Source: Boswellia sacra (lineage: Eukaryota > Streptophyta > Magnoliopsida > Sapindales > Burseraceae). Taken from it: a DNA stretch of 64,000 nt. The stretch is from assembly GCA_013180625.2 (NCBI GenBank), contig SNVD02013170.1:1-64000 (forward strand), read 5' to 3'. A model generated the notes under the pieces. It made no database searches. It saw nothing but the letters and a program-made list of their open reading frames with translations, and was not told the origin of the DNA. Of the stretch, positions 10,923 to 22,410 are shown piece after piece (positions within the stretch are counted from its first letter, which is position 1; each line of letters starts with the position of its first letter). The position numbers and the translations under genes were made by a program.

Positions 10923-12696
10923 GTATTATTGAAAACAAAATTAAATGGTATTAAAATAAAATAAGTGATTGTGCATGGGGACAATGTGTAAAAGTAGAAG
11001 TCAAATCAGGCAATAAAAATTAGTCCAACTCAACTAACCGTGGTTGAAACGTGAAGCTAACCATGGTTATCATTTGTTTTCTTATTTTTTTCTAACCTAC
11101 ACAAGTCAAATGATTACAACAAAAAGCTTGAGACTAGTATATTGATTGCAACAATAACTATTATCATAGTGAGAAAAAATGCGCAAAGGAGAAGGATTGC
11201 TCAGCTTCCATTCGGCAGGAGAGATGAAGGGCGTTTCTAAGTCAGTGACAAAAGGGAGAACGAAGGAAAAGGGAAAAAGTTCGTATGTCATCAACACCTG
11301 GTAATACTACCACCTCTGGTGCAAAGGAATGAAAGTGGTTTGCATGTTTTTTTTATAGTTAATGTGTTTTGTATGCATGTGATTGCGGAAGTTTCATGGC
11401 AAAACAAAGGTTTTATTAAAGAAGGGATTGCTTTTCCTTGCTGAAGGCTCGCTGTAGTAGGTCTTTTTTTCGTTAAAGGAGTGAACTTTTTGCAAAACTG
11501 ATTTGAATATCATGATAGGAAGGAGTGATCTTTTTTCATTAACATGTGAATATGATCTCATAATGGTAGCAAGTTAATAACTTTGGTTGTAAATCGCATG
11601 AACGGGTTGTTTTTATGTCGAAAATGTCTTTACTTTGATGGATAATCACAAAAATATGTTGTTGTTGTGGTAAAGGCTTGCTCGGGTAACTAAAGTATTA
11701 ATTCTTGATAATGTTTAATTGGTAGTTTTTTTTTTTTTTTTGGCTTGCTGTAATACACGAATTGATGGTTCAATAACAAGTGCTGAATCTTAAGGCGATA
11801 TGCTGGTAAAACATTTATGCATGTAAACACTATTTGATTTTTTTTTGATGAAAAATATCTTGTAATGCATGACAAAGTTTAATTGTTGTGTTATCCATTT
11901 GTTTGCTTTTTGTTAGTTGGATTTTCTGGTTGTTTTGTTTGTAGGTCTATAGTATAAGATTTGATGTTGTTGTAATATGTTATGCATGTTAAGTTGATAT
12001 GCATATTAAGCTGAATTGCATTTCGTTTACCCTATTTTGTAGTGAGTTTATTCTCACAGTTTGTATGTATGGAAAGTCTCATCAACTAGTGATTGATCCC
12101 TTTTTCTACAATCTAGAAAAGTTTGTTTCAGAGGCAAAAATGGTTGCCTGTGGTTTGCCTGTACTAGCTGGTGAAAAGTACTAGGTGAAAGTTGTTGTGC
12201 CATGGCAACCAGAGAATCTGATTATCCAAACTGATTCAGACCTCATCCAAATTTTCAATGAGTATGAGGACATGGATTTTTAGTCCATTATAATTGATAT
12301 AGACCCTGTGGTAGCTCCATCAAATGTTTCTAATGCAGTAAAGGCTCAACAATCTATCCTAGTTCAAACTCCTGTTCCAGCACCTGTTCAAACACATGTT
12401 CCAAATACAGCTTCACAGTTTTTTGATAATGATGTGGTAGAGGATCAGGTTTGGTGAAGTGATGACTCAATGCATGGAGAAGATACACGTTCACACATGT
12501 TTGATAATAAGGTAGGATAGGGTAATAACTATCAAGAAGGAGAGGAATAAAACTCTGAAGAACATAGTTCAGATGCAAATAAGTCTGCTGCTAACTCAAA
12601 GGCAGAAGAAAATCTATTTGATACAAATCTTGATGGACCTCCCTCAAACTGTCATTCCACAAAGGATGATTTTTATTGGCAATAGGTCTAGTGTAG

Positions 12697-13375
12697 ATAG
12701 GGATGACAAAATCCGGGTGCAGGTGCGGGTGCAGGTTTGGCGTTTCCGCACCCGCACCGAACAAAAAAATTCCCCCCCGGTCCCCATAAAATTCTCGGAT
12801 TTTTTCGGGTTTTTTTCGGCGTGGGTATTGCGGGTTTTGAGATTGTACATACCGCACCTAGAAAAAACCTCGGATTTTTCCCACTTTTTTTCTTAATTTT
12901 TTTAACTCTTTGAAATGAATCAAATAAAATAAGGTTGCTCAATATGCTATAAACATGTGCTTCGTAGTTGTGGAAAAGCTTGTATGATGTGTTTTTCAAC
13001 ACCTAAGTTCAAATCATAATATATTACTTGATTAATTAGTTTTAATTAAACTATATAGAAAATAATAAACTTGTCTACCAATTTTAATAGTAAAAATGTC
13101 TGTGGTTTGGTGGTTAATAGTTAAAATTCAACTTCTAAGTCATGGGTTCAAGTCTTGACATATACATTTTCTTTTTATAAATGGCTTGAGTTTTGTGGGT
13201 GCGGGTCGGGTGCGGGGTTTATTGGCAATACTGCAACCGCACCGCAGTCGGACTAATTTTTTCTTGAAAATCCTGGCACCCGGATTTTCTCACCGCAAAA
13301 TCCAGGTTTTTTTCACCCGGATTGACCGGGGAAAATCCGGGTACCCGGACCATGCGGGGAAAATTGCCATCCCTA
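12697..13375. mobile_element. Non-autonomous hAT-type element with GC-rich ends
   Basis: The left end begins TAGGGATGACAAAATCC and the right end is the inverse of TAGGGATGGCAATTTTCC. The flanks are AGTGTAGA (12689-12696) and AGTGCAGA (13376-13383), an 8-bp duplication with one mismatch, typical of hAT elements. The subterminal parts are rich in GGGTGCGGGTGC repeats and the centre is AT-rich. It encodes no protein. It splits the MULE 1 transposase gene just upstream of the MuDR domain. Confidence 0.75.
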
Positions 13376-13757
13376 AGTGCAGATGAATGGCAGTTGCAAG
13401 AATGTCAAGGATAATTAGAAAGAGGAAGTTTAATGCAAACACCAATGGAGATTTTGAACTGTCAGTAAGGGATGTTTTCAATGATGTTTACCATTTTAGA
13501 GAGGTTTTGAGGGACTATGTAGTGAGAAAGGGATTTGAAATCATCAAGGTGAAGAATGACAATGATAGGGTTACAGTAAAGTGTAAGGTCGACAAGTGTC
13601 CATGGAGGCTGCATGTTTCACAGATGTCTAGTACTGTTAAAACCTTCCAAATTAAGACATTGAACAATGTTCATGACTCCCAAAGAATATGGAAGAATCG
13701 TGATGCCAAAGCCCTTGGCTAGCCAGCAAGATTGTGAAATTTGCTACTGTGGAATTC

Positions 13758-13761
<4 letters not shown>

Positions 13762-13807
<46 letters not shown>
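13762..13807. repeat. (TA)n microsatellite
   Basis: About 23 TA dinucleotides lie inside the 5' LTR. The matching place in the 3' LTR (about 25917-25927) has far fewer, so the tract has changed length since insertion. Confidence 0.85.
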
Positions 13808-13812
<5 letters not shown>

Positions 13813-14110
13813 ATTTTAGAAAATATGACTAAGGGTAATTGAGTAATTTTATGAGAATTGGGTTGGATAATAGAAGTGGGCTTGTGTTGGAATTGGTAAG
13901 GGTGAATTGGGCTTGAATTTGAAATTGTTGGACTTAGGCCCATTGAGCCAAGGCCTTATGTATATAAGAGATGGGGTTTTCTAGAATTAACTGGAAGGAA
14001 AAAAAAAGAAGAAGAGAAGAGGAGAAGGAGTTCACGTTCCAGGAAGAAAAGAAGAGAAAAAGAAGAAGAGAAAGGAGAGAGAAGAAAAGAGAGGAAAAAA
14101 AAATTCAAGA

Positions 14111-14949
14111 TGACACAGGAGTGTTGCAATCCATGGGATTCATGATAGATCATCAAGGGGTGCAAATTGTTACAATGGTCAGGAGTGCACATGTACCAGA
14201 ATGAGGGATAATTTCGTAAAAGAACTGGTATTGCTGTGCAGAGAATTAAATGTCAAGATTTGTGGCTATAAAAGATCTTGAAGTCAGCTTTCTAACACAT
14301 TTGTCAATGTGTCATTTGGAGTTGTCTACAGGAATCTATGACTATCTCTTCACAGCTGGTTCATAGTTAATGGTGCATTAAAGTCTACTCTAGAATTTGA
14401 ATTTGATTGCTTAGTTGGTTGAAATTTGAATTTCTAGCTTAGTTGGTTGTGCCTTTATTACCTAATAAGTTTACTTATGAGTCGTAGTTAAAATGAGTTG
14501 TCAATGTAGTAGTTGAGCTGTAATTGTTGAAATCATTTAATTATTGTCTTTTACCTATGCTTGGAGGGTTATTCCAAGTTATTTAAAGTCCCAAAGTTGT
14601 GTGTTCAAGGGAGGGAAGTTTTGAATTCGAATTTGAGTGAAATTTTAGTGTTTATACTGATTTCTCCTTAACTCTGTATCTCTTGGTGGATTTCATAGAG
14701 TGGTGAGTTAGTTTGAGCCCTGTATCCTTGGTTTACATCCTTGGGTGGTGAATTTTCTGTATCCCATTGGTGTTTACCCTGGTGGTGAGCTTGTTATCCT
14801 TTCAAAGAGTATTTGTTAGGTTCCATTCTACTTGTTCCAGCCATTGGTTGAGTTGATAATCAACTTGAAGATCCTATCCTCATCTATTATAATCCAGCAG
14901 CCCGGTATCAGATTTGGTATCAGAGCCATATCTCGAAGATCCGGTATCA
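14111..14949 (+). repeat. 5' LTR of nested gypsy element
   Basis: It is 839 bp, TG...CA, and near-identical to 18690-19529 with only scattered single-base differences and small indels. Confidence 0.9.
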
Positions 14950-14952
14950 GAT

Positions 14953-14964
14953 TGGTATCAGAGC
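14953..14964 (+). other. Primer-binding site, nested gypsy
   Basis: TGGTATCAGAGC lies 3 bases inside the 5' LTR and is complementary to the 3' end of initiator methionine tRNA, the usual primer for these elements. Confidence 0.9.
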
Positions 14965-14974
14965 TTTTGGTTCA

Positions 14975-17425
14975 ATGGCTGGTCGTACTCACAAGGCTGC
15001 TTCTACTACCCAATTGCCTCCTTCTCAAAGAGATGAACGAGATTTGATCATTGAAGATCTTAGGCAGCAACTTCAGCAAGTCCAAAAACGTTTGATCGTT
15101 GAAGATCTTATGCGGCAGCTCCAACAACTCCAGCAACATTTAGTAATTCTGGAAAATAAAGAATTTGCAGGTGGAATGCACGGAGAAGTAGAAGATCAAA
15201 GTCTTTTGGGCAATTATGATGATAATGATGCTGCTAATAAAGATGAATCGGTGGAGAATGATGAAGTAGACCATGACTTCTTTGAGGATCATGGAAAACC
15301 ACCAATATTTGATGACTTTTACGAAAGTGATGAAGAGATCGAGACAGATGCCTTGATCAATTTCGGTAGTCCAGACTTTGTTGATGAAGAGGAAGTCACT
15401 TATGCAAATCGAGGTGATTCTCTCTTTCTTATTCAAAGGAGTTTGAGTATTACTGCAAATCGAGGTGATTCTCTCTTTCTTATTCAAAGGAGTTTGAGTA
15501 TTACCCAAGAACGAGAAGATGATTGGCTTCGCAGAAATATCTTCCATAGCAGATGTTCTTCTCATGGCAAGGTGTGCAACTTTATTATTGATGGTTGCAG
15601 CTTTGAAAATGTGCTGTCTACGGAGCTGATTGATAAACTTGGCCTTCAGACAGAGAAGCATCATCAGCCTTACAAGATTTCATGGCTTCGGAAAGATAAC
15701 GAGATCAAGGTAAACAAACGCTGCCTTGTTTCATTTTCTATTGGGAAAAAGTATAAAGATGAAATATGGTGTGATGTTGTTCCTATGGATGCTTGTCATT
15801 TACTTCTTGGTAGACCATGGCAGTATGATAGGAGAGTAATGCATGATGGCTATAGGAATACTTATACATTCTTTAAAGATGGGGTCAAAGTTATTTTGGG
15901 TCCTTCAAAGTTAGAAGGTGTTCCTAAACCTACTAAAGGGGAGGGAAATGCTTTGCTTACCCAAACAGAATGTAGAAGAGAGTTGGAGAGGGGAAGTGAA
16001 ATTTATGTGTTCTTGTTGTTAGAAGAAAATGAAGTTAGTAACAAACCGCCTTTGGAGATGAAGTATCTTCTTGAAGAATACCATGATGTTGTACCAGATG
16101 AGATACCACCAGGCCTTCCTCCAATGAGAGACATACAACATTGCATTGATCTTGTTCCAGGTGCTGTGTTGCCAAATAAATCAGCCTATCGAATGAGTCC
16201 CACAGAACACGAAGAATTACAACGGCAGGTTGATGAGCTTATCACTAAAGGGTTAGTGAGGGAAAGCATGAGTCCTTGTGCTGTCCCAGCTCTTTTGGTG
16301 CCTAAAAAGGATGGCTCTTGGAGAATGTGCATTGATAGTAGGGCTGTTAACAAGATCACGATTAATTACAGATTTCCTATTCCGAGGCTTGACGACCTTC
16401 TTGATCAACTTCATGGTGCTACTGTCTTCTCAAAAATTGATCTTCGAAGTGGCTATCATCAAATTCGTATGAGACCTGGTGATGAATGGAAGACTGCATT
16501 TAAAACAAAGAATGGCCTTTATGAATGGATGGTGATGCCATTTGGCCTATCTAATGCACCAAGTACATTTATGCGGTTGATGAACCATGTCTTTAAACCA
16601 TTCATTGGCAAGTTTGTTGTTGTATATTTTGATGATATACTTGTGTACAGCAAAGATGAGGAGCATCACTTGGATCATCTTCAGCAAGTTTTTCACACCT
16701 TGAGAAGTGAAAAGCTTTATGCCAACTTGAAGAAGTGTGAGTTCTTCACCAAAAGCCTCATTTTCTTGGGGTATGTGGTTTCAAAAGATGGAATTCAGAT
16801 GGACCCTAGTAAGATTGAAGCAATTCAGAATTGGCCGATTCCTACATCAGTTCACAACATTCGAAGTTTTCACGGGTTAGCTTCATTTTATCGTCGATTT
16901 ATTGTAGGATTCAGTACTATAATGGCTCCAATCACTGAATACTTAAAGGGTAATGGTTTTACTTGGACGAAAGATGCACAAAGAAGCTTTGAGCTGATTA
17001 AAAAGAAGATGACAGAAGCTCCTATCTTATCACTTCTAGATTTCAATAAGGTTTTTGAAGTTGAATGTGATGCTTCCAATATTGGTATTGGTGCTGCTAT
17101 TAGCCAAGAACGCAGACCAATTGCTTTCTTTAGTGAAAAATTGAATGCATCTCGCAAAAAGTACTCAACTTACGACAAAGAGTTGTATGCTATTTGTCGA
17201 GCATTGAAGCATTGGAGTCAGTATCTCTTGCCAAAACCGTTTGTTCTATATTCTGACCATGAAGCTTTGAAGTTCATCAACAGCCAACAGAAGCTTAATG
17301 TTCGACATGCTAGATGGGTAGAGTTTCTTCAAGCTTTCAACTTTACCATCAAGCATAAATCTGGAGTTCAAAATGTGGTGGCTGATGCCTTAAGCCGAAG
17401 ACATTCTTTGCTGACCTCTATGTAA
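14975..17425 (+). CDS. Nested gypsy polyprotein: reduced gag, protease, RT, RNase H
   Basis: An 816-codon open frame. Residues 1-60 are Gln-rich and partly coiled-coil. An acidic stretch follows, but no capsid core and no CCHC zinc knuckle are present, so gag is internally deleted. An aspartic protease trace ([15 protein letters not shown]) follows. RT motifs are complete, including the YFDDILVYS active site. The RNase H begins near [13 protein letters not shown] and ends with the [10 protein letters not shown] signature. A 51-bp exact tandem duplication (15404-15505) doubles a 17-residue segment before the protease. The frame ends at TAA 17423-17425, directly ahead of the integrase frame. 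Confidence 0.88.
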   Translation: MAGRTHKAASTTQLPPSQRDERDLIIEDLRQQLQQVQKRLIVEDLMRQLQQLQQHLVILENKEFAGGMHGEVEDQSLLGNYDDNDAANKDESVENDEVDHDFFEDHGKPPIFDDFYESDEEIETDALINFGSPDFVDEEEVTYANRGDSLFLIQRSLSITANRGDSLFLIQRSLSITQEREDDWLRRNIFHSRCSSHGKVCNFIIDGCSFENVLSTELIDKLGLQTEKHHQPYKISWLRKDNEIKVNKRCLVSFSIGKKYKDEIWCDVVPMDACHLLLGRPWQYDRRVMHDGYRNTYTFFKDGVKVILGPSKLEGVPKPTKGEGNALLTQTECRRELERGSEIYVFLLLEENEVSNKPPLEMKYLLEEYHDVVPDEIPPGLPPMRDIQHCIDLVPGAVLPNKSAYRMSPTEHEELQRQVDELITKGLVRESMSPCAVPALLVPKKDGSWRMCIDSRAVNKITINYRFPIPRLDDLLDQLHGATVFSKIDLRSGYHQIRMRPGDEWKTAFKTKNGLYEWMVMPFGLSNAPSTFMRLMNHVFKPFIGKFVVVYFDDILVYSKDEEHHLDHLQQVFHTLRSEKLYANLKKCEFFTKSLIFLGYVVSKDGIQMDPSKIEAIQNWPIPTSVHNIRSFHGLASFYRRFIVGFSTIMAPITEYLKGNGFTWTKDAQRSFELIKKKMTEAPILSLLDFNKVFEVECDASNIGIGAAISQERRPIAFFSEKLNASRKKYSTYDKELYAICRALKHWSQYLLPKPFVLYSDHEALKFINSQQKLNVRHARWVEFLQAFNFTIKHKSGVQNVVADALSRRHSLLTSM
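15404..15505 (+). repeat. 51-bp tandem duplication
   Basis: Two head-to-tail copies of a 51-bp unit beginning GCAAATCGAGGTG keep the reading frame open and duplicate 17 residues. The copies look identical, so the event is recent. Confidence 0.85.
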
Positions 17426-18724
17426 GTGAATGTTGTTGGGTTTGAGTTTTTAAAAGAGCTTTACAATGATGATCCAGATTTCGGCAAAATATGGAGTAAC
17501 TGTAATGAGTTTTCATCTAACCAATTTGTTTTACAGGATGGTTATCTACTCAAGGCAAACCAATTGTGTATTCCTCAATGTTCCTTGAGAGAATTAATCA
17601 TTAATGAAGCACATGGCAGTGGCATTAGCGGTCATTTTGGGAGAGACAAAACTATTGCTATTGTGAAGAAAAACTTCTATTGGCCGAAGATGGAAAGGGA
17701 TGTGATGAAGCACGTGAAGAGGTGTACAATTTGTCATGTGGCAAAAAGTCATGGGCAGAACACTGGTTTGTACACTCCATTACCTGTTCCTAATGATCCA
17801 TGGGAAGATGTTAGCTTGGATTTTGTGGTGGGATTGCCTAGAACACAGCGAAACAAAGATTCAATCATGGTGGTGGTTGACCGATTTTCTAAAATGGCTC
17901 ATTTTGTCCCCTGTAACAAGACAAATGATGCGACTCATGTGGCCGATTTGTATTTCAAGGAGATTGTGAAATTGCATGGCATTCCTAAGGCCATAGTCTC
18001 AGATCATGATCCAAAGTTCTTATCTCATTTTTGGCGTACACTTTGGAGAAAGCTGGGGACTACACTTAACTTTAGTTCATCTCATCATCCTCAAACAGAT
18101 GGACAAACTGAAGTTATCAACAGAAGCTTGGGAAATCTTCTGAGGAGTTATGTTGGTAAGAATTTACGGCAATGGGATCTTGTTTTACCTCAAGTTGAGT
18201 TTGCTTACAATAGATCATCAAGTCAAACCACTGGTCATAGTCCTTTTGAGGTTGTTTATGGCAAGAATCCAATAAGTCCTTTGGATTTAGCTCCTATTCC
18301 TTCCAAAACTCAATTTAGCAGTGATGCAGAGGAGAGAGCTAAGAACATCAAGAAACTACATGAACAAGTTCGAGAGAAGATTTTGAAGCAAAATGAGAAG
18401 TATAAAGCTGCAGCAAACAAACATCGGAAGTATGCTGAGTTCAAAGAAGGAGATCTAGTGTGGATACACCTTAGAAAAGAAAGGTTTCCTCCAGGCAAAT
18501 ATGCCAAGTTGAAGCCTAGAGCTGATGGACCATTCAAAGTTTTACAACGTATTGGGAGAATGCTTACAAAGTTGAGCTACCTGAGCATTATGGTGTTTCC
18601 AACACATTTAATATCTCTTACCTTAGTCCTTATCTCGGTGAAAACAACAACCAAGACTCGAGATCGAGTCTTTCTCAACCAAGGGAGCTTGACACAGGAG
18701 TGTTACAATCCATGGGATTCATGA
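17426..18724 (+). CDS. Nested gypsy integrase
   Basis: This is the integrase part of the polyprotein, in the same frame as the upstream ORF but separated by one stop (TAA 17423-17425). It holds the HHCC zinc-binding region (RCTICHVAK at its end). The catalytic core contains VVVDRFSKMAHF, VSDHDPKFLS and HPQTDGQTEVINR. Near 18555 a one-base shift moves the frame: the expected C-terminal reading continues in another frame (LPEHYGVSNTFNISYLSPYL). I see no chromodomain. The annotated frame runs on past the start of the 3' LTR. Confidence 0.85.
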   Translation: MNVVGFEFLKELYNDDPDFGKIWSNCNEFSSNQFVLQDGYLLKANQLCIPQCSLRELIINEAHGSGISGHFGRDKTIAIVKKNFYWPKMERDVMKHVKRCTICHVAKSHGQNTGLYTPLPVPNDPWEDVSLDFVVGLPRTQRNKDSIMVVVDRFSKMAHFVPCNKTNDATHVADLYFKEIVKLHGIPKAIVSDHDPKFLSHFWRTLWRKLGTTLNFSSSHHPQTDGQTEVINRSLGNLLRSYVGKNLRQWDLVLPQVEFAYNRSSSQTTGHSPFEVVYGKNPISPLDLAPIPSKTQFSSDAEERAKNIKKLHEQVREKILKQNEKYKAAANKHRKYAEFKEGDLVWIHLRKERFPPGKYAKLKPRADGPFKVLQRIGRMLTKLSYLSIMVFPTHLISLTLVLISVKTTTKTRDRVFLNQGSLTQECYNPWDS

Positions 18725-19529
18725 TAGATCATCAAGGGGTGCAAATTATTACAATGGTCAAGAGGGCACATGAACCAGAATGAGGGATAATTTCGTAAAA
18801 GAATTGATATTGCTGTGCAGAGAATTAAATGTCAAGATTTATGGCTGTTAAAGATCTTGAAGTCAGCTTTCTAACACATTTGTCAATGTGTCATTTGGAG
18901 TTGTTTGCAGGAATCTATGACTATCTCTTCACAGCTGGTTCATAGTTAATGGTGCATTAAAGTCTACTCTAGAATTTGAATTTGATTGCTTAGTTGGTTG
19001 AAATTTGAATTTCTAGCTTAGTTGGTTGTGCCTTTATTACCTAATAAGTTTACTTATGAGTCTTAGTTAATAAATGAGTTGTCAATGTAGTAGTTGAGTT
19101 GTAATTGTTGAAATCATTTAATTATTGTCTTTTACCTATGCTTGGAGGGTTGTTCCAAGTTATTTAAGTTCTATTGTTGTGTATTCAAGGGAGGGAAGTT
19201 TTGAATTCGAATTTGAGTGAAATTTCAGTGTTTATACTGATTTCTCCTTAACTCTGTATCTCTTGGTGGATTCCATAGAGTGGTGAGTTAGTTTGAGCCC
19301 TGTATCCTTGGTTTACATCCTTGGGTGGTGAATTTTCTGTATCCCATTGGTGTTTACCCTAGTGGTGAGCTTGTTATCCTTTCAAAGAGTATTTGTTAGG
19401 TTCCATTCTACTTGTTCCAGCCATTGGTTGAGTTGATAATCAACTTGAAGATCCTATCCTCATCTATTATAATCCAGCAGCCCGGTATCAGATTTGGTAT
19501 CAGAGCCATATCTCGAAGATCCGGTATCA
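18690..19529 (+). repeat. 3' LTR of nested gypsy element
   Basis: It is 840 bp and is preceded by a short purine tract (CAAGGGAGCT). Its end CCGGTATCA abuts the right copy of the CAAGA target duplication. Confidence 0.9.
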
Positions 19530-20279
19530 CAAGAAGTTTAGCTTGGAAAACAAGTAGGAGATTCTAACACTATACTTACTTCATGTTATGTGTTTTGTAG
19601 TTGAATTGATATTGTTGTTATGTATGTGACATGTTTTGACTTGAATTCTTGGTTGCTTGGATGATGAATTATGAGTGAAGTTACTTATTGCAAATTGTTT
19701 GTTGTGATTGAATGAAGAATTATGTGTGAGTTGAAGTGTTGATAAAGTGGAGTAGAGATGATTTTGTGAGAAGTGTAATTCATGTAACTGTCTTGTGTTG
19801 GTTGAGTTGATGCGTTTTTCTTGATTGAGAATTGTATGATTTCTCATTTGTTTTGGAAAATAGACGTATTAAGCTTTAATTAGCTGTTGATTTCGTTGAA
19901 TTTGGAGTTAAAACGGATTTTTGGTGAATTTTTGAAGTGGGGAGTTGAATTTTGGAAATGGGACGTTTTGAACCAACTCTGGAATTCAAGTCCGGTGTTT
20001 CGTTCGACAATGAACAATGCTGTCGAGTGAACAGTGTCGAGTGTCGAGAAACAGTGTTTTCAGTGAACAGTGTCGAGTAAACAGTGTTTCAGTGAACAGT
20101 ATCGAGAAACGGTGTCGAGTAAACAGTGCTGTCGAGTGAACAGTATCGAGTGTCGAGCAAAATTTCAGAACCACCCCAAATCGACTGAATACTTCCCAAA
20201 AAGTCCTGGATTTTGCATAAAAATCATAATTTCTTGAGATTTATCATAGTGATGATATTAAAAGGCTGTTAATGTATGC

Positions 20280-20590
20280 ATTGGACCTTGGATGGGCCGT
20301 TTTGTATACGGATCCAAGGAGAATGCGGATATGATATTCTAAGTGTTGGACCTTGGGTGGACCGTTCTGTATACGGACCCAAGGGGAACATGAATATAAT
20401 GATATGAAGTGTTAGACCTTTGGTGGACTGTTCTGTATACGGACCCAAGGGGAACACGAATATATTGATATGAGGTGTTGGACCTTGGGTGGACCGTTCT
20501 GTATACGGACCCAAGGGGAACACGAATATTTCGATATGATGTGTCGGACCTTGGATGAGCCGTTCTGTATACGGATCCAAGGGGAATACG
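20280..20590 (+). repeat. Five hairpin-forming units in the Tekay 5' LTR
   Basis: Five tandem units of about 62-67 bp each contain CCTTGGGT...ACCCAAGG arms around CCGTTCTGTATACGG, so each can fold into a stem-loop with a small bulge. The 3' LTR has four units at 27003-27245. The minus-strand open frames over this array (20269-20604, 26994-27263) are by-products of the repeat. Confidence 0.85.
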
Positions 20591-21066
20591 AACAGAAATT
20601 TCATATGTGAACGAACATAATAGTTTGATATATTATTATTGGATGTCTACTCCTGTGATTGAATATTTGTGGAATGTGAATAACTTCGTATAATGTTAGA
20701 ACTTTCCTACTGGCTTTAGGCTCACCCCCCTCCCTCCACAGGTACACAGAAGGATGCTCATCCTAAAGATGTTCCAGAGCTTTCTTAGGGAGTCTGGAGT
20801 CAGTATGCATATAATTCTTAGGGACTGTCTTGATTCTCCTATTATGTAATGGGAGATTTTGTTTGGTGACTATTAACTGATGTATTGATTTTGTCACCAG
20901 TGTATGTAAAATTAATTTTGAACAAATAGTCATAAGTTGTAATAAATTCTTGTGATGTATATATATAAAAAAAAATTTATGAGATATGGATGACGTAATT
21001 TATATTAAATTCTTATTCAATCACACCCTAAAATCTCTAAATAAGAGATGTTAGGGCGTGACAGGG

Positions 21067-21079
21067 TGGTATCAGAGCC
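21067..21079 (+). other. Primer-binding site, Tekay element
   Basis: TGGTATCAGAGCC lies 3 bases after the 5' LTR and matches the initiator-Met tRNA 3' end. Confidence 0.9.
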
Positions 21080-21240
21080 TAGGCTTTACTGTGGACCTGT
21101 GGAAAGGAGGTAGATGGTCTAGGAGGGGTAGAGTCATGTTTGTGCTCTTGCATGTGCCTTGAATAACTGTTTGTTGTGTTTATATTCTAAATGTTATAAA
21201 TTTTGTCACTTATGTTTTTGCCACTGATAAAAATTAGATA

Positions 21241-22338
21241 ATGAGTTCTCCTACGCGAAGTGCTTCAAGTTCTAACCCACCTGAGGGTGGTGAGAGGTCA
21301 GAATTTTATAGGGTCATGAGGGATGTGGCCAATACTTTGGCCGAAACAGTGGCAAACACGGTTAGGGAGACTCTTCGTGCTAACCCACCATCACCGCCTC
21401 AACCAGTGTTAGAGACGGGTGTTGACAATAGAATGAAGGGTGCACTTAGAGAAGTCCAACGCCACAATCCACCTACTTTCAATGGGGAGCCCGACCCGAA
21501 TGTTGCAGAAGATTGGCTTATACGAGTTGAGCGCCTTTTCAATCTTTTGCAAGTTGAAGAAGATCTACGGGTTAGGGTGGCAACTCATCTGTTGTCAGGA
21601 GAGGCGTTATAGTGGTGGACGTCTATTGAGCATATTAGAGGAGGGAACATTCTTACATGGAAGGACTTCTCCACTGCTTTTCTGGATAAATATTTTCCTA
21701 CAATTTTTCGGGACCAAAAGAAAAACGAGTTTATATACTTGACCCAGGGGAATATGACGGTGCAACAGTATGAGGCACGATTTACTGCTTTATCCTGTTT
21801 TGTACCTGGGTTGGTGGCAGATGAGGCTAGCAAGGCTCGGAGATTTCTAAAGGGACTGAGAGATGACATCAAAACCTCAGTGGCAGTGTGTAGATTGACG
21901 ACATATTCTGATGTGGTAAAGACCGCTTTAGTGGTAGAACAGGAGATATCCCAGAGTCACAGGGTGGGGGGTATTAGCATACCTCCTAGAGGAGCGAGAC
22001 AGCAGGATCGTTCAGCTAAGAGACAGAGAACTCAGTCCAGTAGGACTTCTTTTAATTCTCAGTCTCAGCAACTGCAGTCTCAAGGCTCCATGGCAAGTGG
22101 GTCCTCCCAGAGTCAGAGAGTTTGTTATGGGTGTGGGAAACCAGGTCACTTGCGATATCAATGTCCCAGATGTTATAATTGCGGACAATACGGTCATATG
22201 CAACGGGATTGTTCGGCAGGGATGAGAGGTCCTCAGAGTGCCGCTAGTCAGACCCCACCGACTCCTCGACAAGGGTCAGGGTCACAGACTAGACCTCCGT
22301 TTCAAGGACGTGATACTCATTCCCATCAGACATCTTAA
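21241..22338 (+). pseudogene. Tekay gag
   Basis: This is the nucleocapsid/capsid gene of the Tekay element. The first part (21241-21612) is open and ends at an in-frame TAG where a sense codon is expected before the next WW. The frame then continues through 21739-22338. Two zinc knuckles are present, CYGCGKPGHLRYQC and CYNCGQYGHMQRDC, followed by a Ser/Gln/Pro-rich tail. The retrotransposon gag domain fragment NPPTFNGEPDPNVAEDWL lies near the start. The stop makes this copy defective. Confidence 0.85.
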
Positions 22339-22410
22339 AGGTCTCAGGCAGCTTCTTCTTAATCTGTTAGACCTCCAAGATCAGCTCAGAACACTAGACA
22401 ACAGGGACAG

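Larger units (their letters stand above)
14111..19529 (+). mobile_element. Second Ty3/gypsy element nested in the Tekay 5' LTR
   Basis: A complete 5.4-kb element with near-identical LTRs (14111-14949 and 18690-19529) beginning TGACACAGG and ending CCGGTATCA. It has a perfect 5-bp target duplication, CAAGA (14106-14110 and 19530-19534). A primer-binding site and one long pol ORF lie inside. The high LTR similarity and its place inside another LTR make it younger than the Tekay host. The gag part is largely missing. Confidence 0.9.
13748..21063 (+). repeat. Tekay 5' LTR, split by a nested gypsy element
   Basis: It starts TGTGG and ends GTGACA, immediately before the primer-binding site. The second gypsy element occupies 14111-19529 inside it, with CAAGA on both sides. 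It includes a long (TA)n tract at about 13762-13807, a purine-rich tract, an array of TGTCGAG-type repeats (about 20005-20158) and five hairpin-forming units (20280-20590). Confidence 0.9.

Noticed and set aside
12573..13002. Several overlapping Arg/Pro-rich open frames on both strands
   Set aside because: They arise from GGGTGCGGG-type repeats at the end of a hAT-type element, not from a gene.
13956..14204. Lys/Glu/Arg-rich frame MGFSRINWKEKKRRREEEKE
   Set aside because: It is a purine-rich tract within the Tekay LTR, running into the nested LTR. No conservation is expected.
20269..20604. 111-codon minus-strand frame with repeated FPLGPYTERSTQGPT-like units
   Set aside because: It is a product of the tandem hairpin array inside an LTR; the same frame is shorter in the other LTR because one unit is missing.
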